Part shown: one piece after another, positions 62,785 to 64,000 of the stretch
Position numbering within the stretch: position 1 is the first letter of the stretch
Layout of the letters: every line of letters starts with the position of its first letter
Origin: an uncultured bacterium
GTDB lineage: Bacteria; Cyanobacteriota; Vampirovibrionia; Gastranaerophilales; Gastranaerophilaceae
DNA length: 64,000 nucleotides
Direction: 5' to 3'
NCBI GenBank assembly: GCA_902783835.1
Contig: CACZSN010000044.1
Coordinates: forward strand, 56,532 to 120,531
The notes under the pieces: generated by a model
Told to the model about the DNA's origin: nothing
Seen by the model: only the letters and a program-made list of their open reading frames with translations
Databases searched by the model: none
Program-made: the position numbers and the translations under genes

Positions 62785-64000
62785 CTACCGTGTTTTTGGT
62801 TCAAACTTCACGACAGGAACATGCGGAGTCAATATCACAGACATATAATAATTTGGATTTTCTTCATTATTAAAAAATTTATCGATGTCCTCATTATGCA
62901 GTAAATTATACGAAATAAAGAATGTTGATTTAGGCGATATTTCTGAAAATCTGTCCATAATAATTTCCAAACCGTCATCCAATTCCCTGCGGTAATCATT
63001 GTATACCCCGTCAGGAAGCCATACGATATTATTTCTGTCCATGTAATGAGCACTGTAATCCTTACTCAGGAAATATACAAGATTTTGCTTTTTCGCTTCA
63101 TTTTGCAGAAGTTTAAAAACATCTCTGTACGAAAGAACAAACAAAGGAGATGTATTCGCACTTTGAAAATATATAAACAAAAAAATTATAATATATGTAA
63201 ATGGTTTAAATTTATCTTTTACTTCAACAAAAGTTGCAAGTAAAAGAATTAAGAGTCCATATATCATCAAAAAATATGATTCAACAAAACAAAGTTTCCA
63301 AAAATTAATTAAATAAATTGACATTACAAAAATCGGAATAAAAAATATCAGATAATTTAAAAACTCATTCTGTTTTTGAGAAAAATGCGGAAAATATAAT
63401 CACGAAATATCAGAGAAATAATACATAAAACCCCGATTAAAACAGCAAAAGCTATTGAACCAAAAAAGAAATTCGTGACAAACGAAAAACTATGCACCAT
63501 TATCCAACATTCAAAATCGTATTTAAAAAGTCCCCGTTGTATCATAAAACAAAGGTATGGAATAAATGAGCAACCTATTACCAAAAATGTAATTACAAAT
63601 TCTTTAATCTTTGAAAAATCTTTCTTTCTGCCCAAATAAAAAATTCCGTATATAAAATTCAGAAGCAAAAAGACACATCCGAAAAAATGATTATTAATAA
63701 TTAATATCCCCAAAACCGCTAATCCTATCAGGTTTTTGAACTTATTTTCTTCAAAGAACTTAAACATAAAATCGACAAAAAATAATGCCAAAACAAAAGA
63801 AAGAATATAACTTCTGCATAATTGAGAATATGATATAGCCAAAACAGAAACTGCATAAATAAAAGAAGAAACAATACCGACCTTTTTTGAAATTCTGTCC
63901 TTTCCGAGTAAATATATAGCATACGTACCGACTGAACAGATTAAGACAAATACAGTCCGAAAAACAATCTTCTCAATTGAAAAATTGGTTATTATCTGAT
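62785..64000 (-). pseudogene. GT-C glycosyltransferase (PMT/GT39-like), frameshifted and cut by the window edge
   Basis: Minus-strand coding runs in from 64000 as QIITNFSIEKIVFRTVFV, through AIYLLGKDRISKKVGIV and ISYSQLCRSYILSF (the YSQ..R.Y pattern after TM helices of PMT-type enzymes). It reaches FLKNRMSF and TAA at 63357. One frame over, the sequence continues without a break (LNYLIFFIPIFVMSIYLINFW) to 62785, giving a C-terminal soluble domain. One T added to the five-T run (63363-63359) would restore a single reading frame. It is a real frameshift, slippage site or sequence error. Length and start are unknown because the gene leaves the window. Confidence 0.7.

Noticed and set aside
63728..63922. 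Separate 64-residue gene on the minus strand
   Set aside because: It lies in another frame over the glycosyltransferase coding sequence, whose frame is open to the window edge with typical PMT-like motifs.

Overview
The window is AT-rich chromosomal DNA from a diderm, flagellated, non-photosynthetic bacterium. The gram-negative envelope is shown by a complete RND/adaptor/outer-membrane-factor efflux operon and several signal-peptide proteins. Gene content, base composition and the many small lineage-type proteins would fit a gut Melainabacterium (Gastranaerophilales, non-photosynthetic relatives of Cyanobacteria). That placement is an inference; no rRNA or other decisive marker is present. 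I see no prophage, insertion sequence, integrase or CRISPR array.

Layout. 0-2.2 kb: the end of an unknown gene and two tandem SGNH-like membrane-anchored proteins. 2.2-8.3 kb: a czc-type heavy-metal efflux operon led by a small secreted Cys/His protein. 8.3-13.3 kb: a calpain-like cysteine protease, a GNAT acetyltransferase, and an opine dehydrogenase/MFS exporter pair behind two palindromes. 13.3-21.5 kb: housekeeping genes (glmS, rph, metG, prfB, pth), a small HTH protein and a secreted phosphoesterase, with a repeat-rich spacer near 15.5 kb. 21.6-24.4 kb: small proteins, tRNA-Arg(UCU), a decayed secreted-protein gene, a DMT transporter and a cluster of short palindromic repeats. 24.4-35.3 kb: a flagellar basal-body/export operon on the minus strand (two FlgF/G rod proteins, flgB, flgC, a lytic transglycosylase, fliE, fliF, a very divergent protein in the fliG position, fliH, flhA, fliI, and a membrane protein). 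35.4-42.9 kb: a SpoIID-like protein, HU, ruvB, pyk, a secreted protein and polA. 42.9-47.2 kb: a carbamoyltransferase with SxtJ-like and DUF5989-like small membrane proteins and a TPR protein. 47.2-55 kb: ndk-tgt, a periplasmic ankyrin protein, a nucleoside transporter, a secreted alpha/beta hydrolase, a GT-C glycosyltransferase, a YjbQ protein and an M14 peptidase. 55.1-58.7 kb: efp-accB-accC plus a secreted protein (translation and fatty-acid initiation). 59.1-62.7 kb: aroC-aroK-aroB and surE. The right edge holds a frameshifted GT-C glycosyltransferase that runs out of the window.

The most unusual signals are: (1) the opine dehydrogenase-exporter pair, whose apparent start codon is ATT and whose upstream region carries two operator-like palindromes; (2) a 19-bp near-palindrome, consensus ATAACACTATTTGTGTTAT, found seven times in spacers and three times inside one gene in the same reading frame; (3) the carbamoyltransferase/SxtJ/DUF5989 cassette; (4) a calpain-type protease with an intact Cys-His-Asn triad; (5) a fliG-position protein lacking FliG hallmarks; (6) several genes whose -10 box sits 6-9 nt before the ATG, suggesting leaderless mRNAs. 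Several starts differ from the longest open frame because of Shine-Dalgarno position or known N-termini (czcB, czcC, glmS, rph, TPR, nupC, aroC and others).
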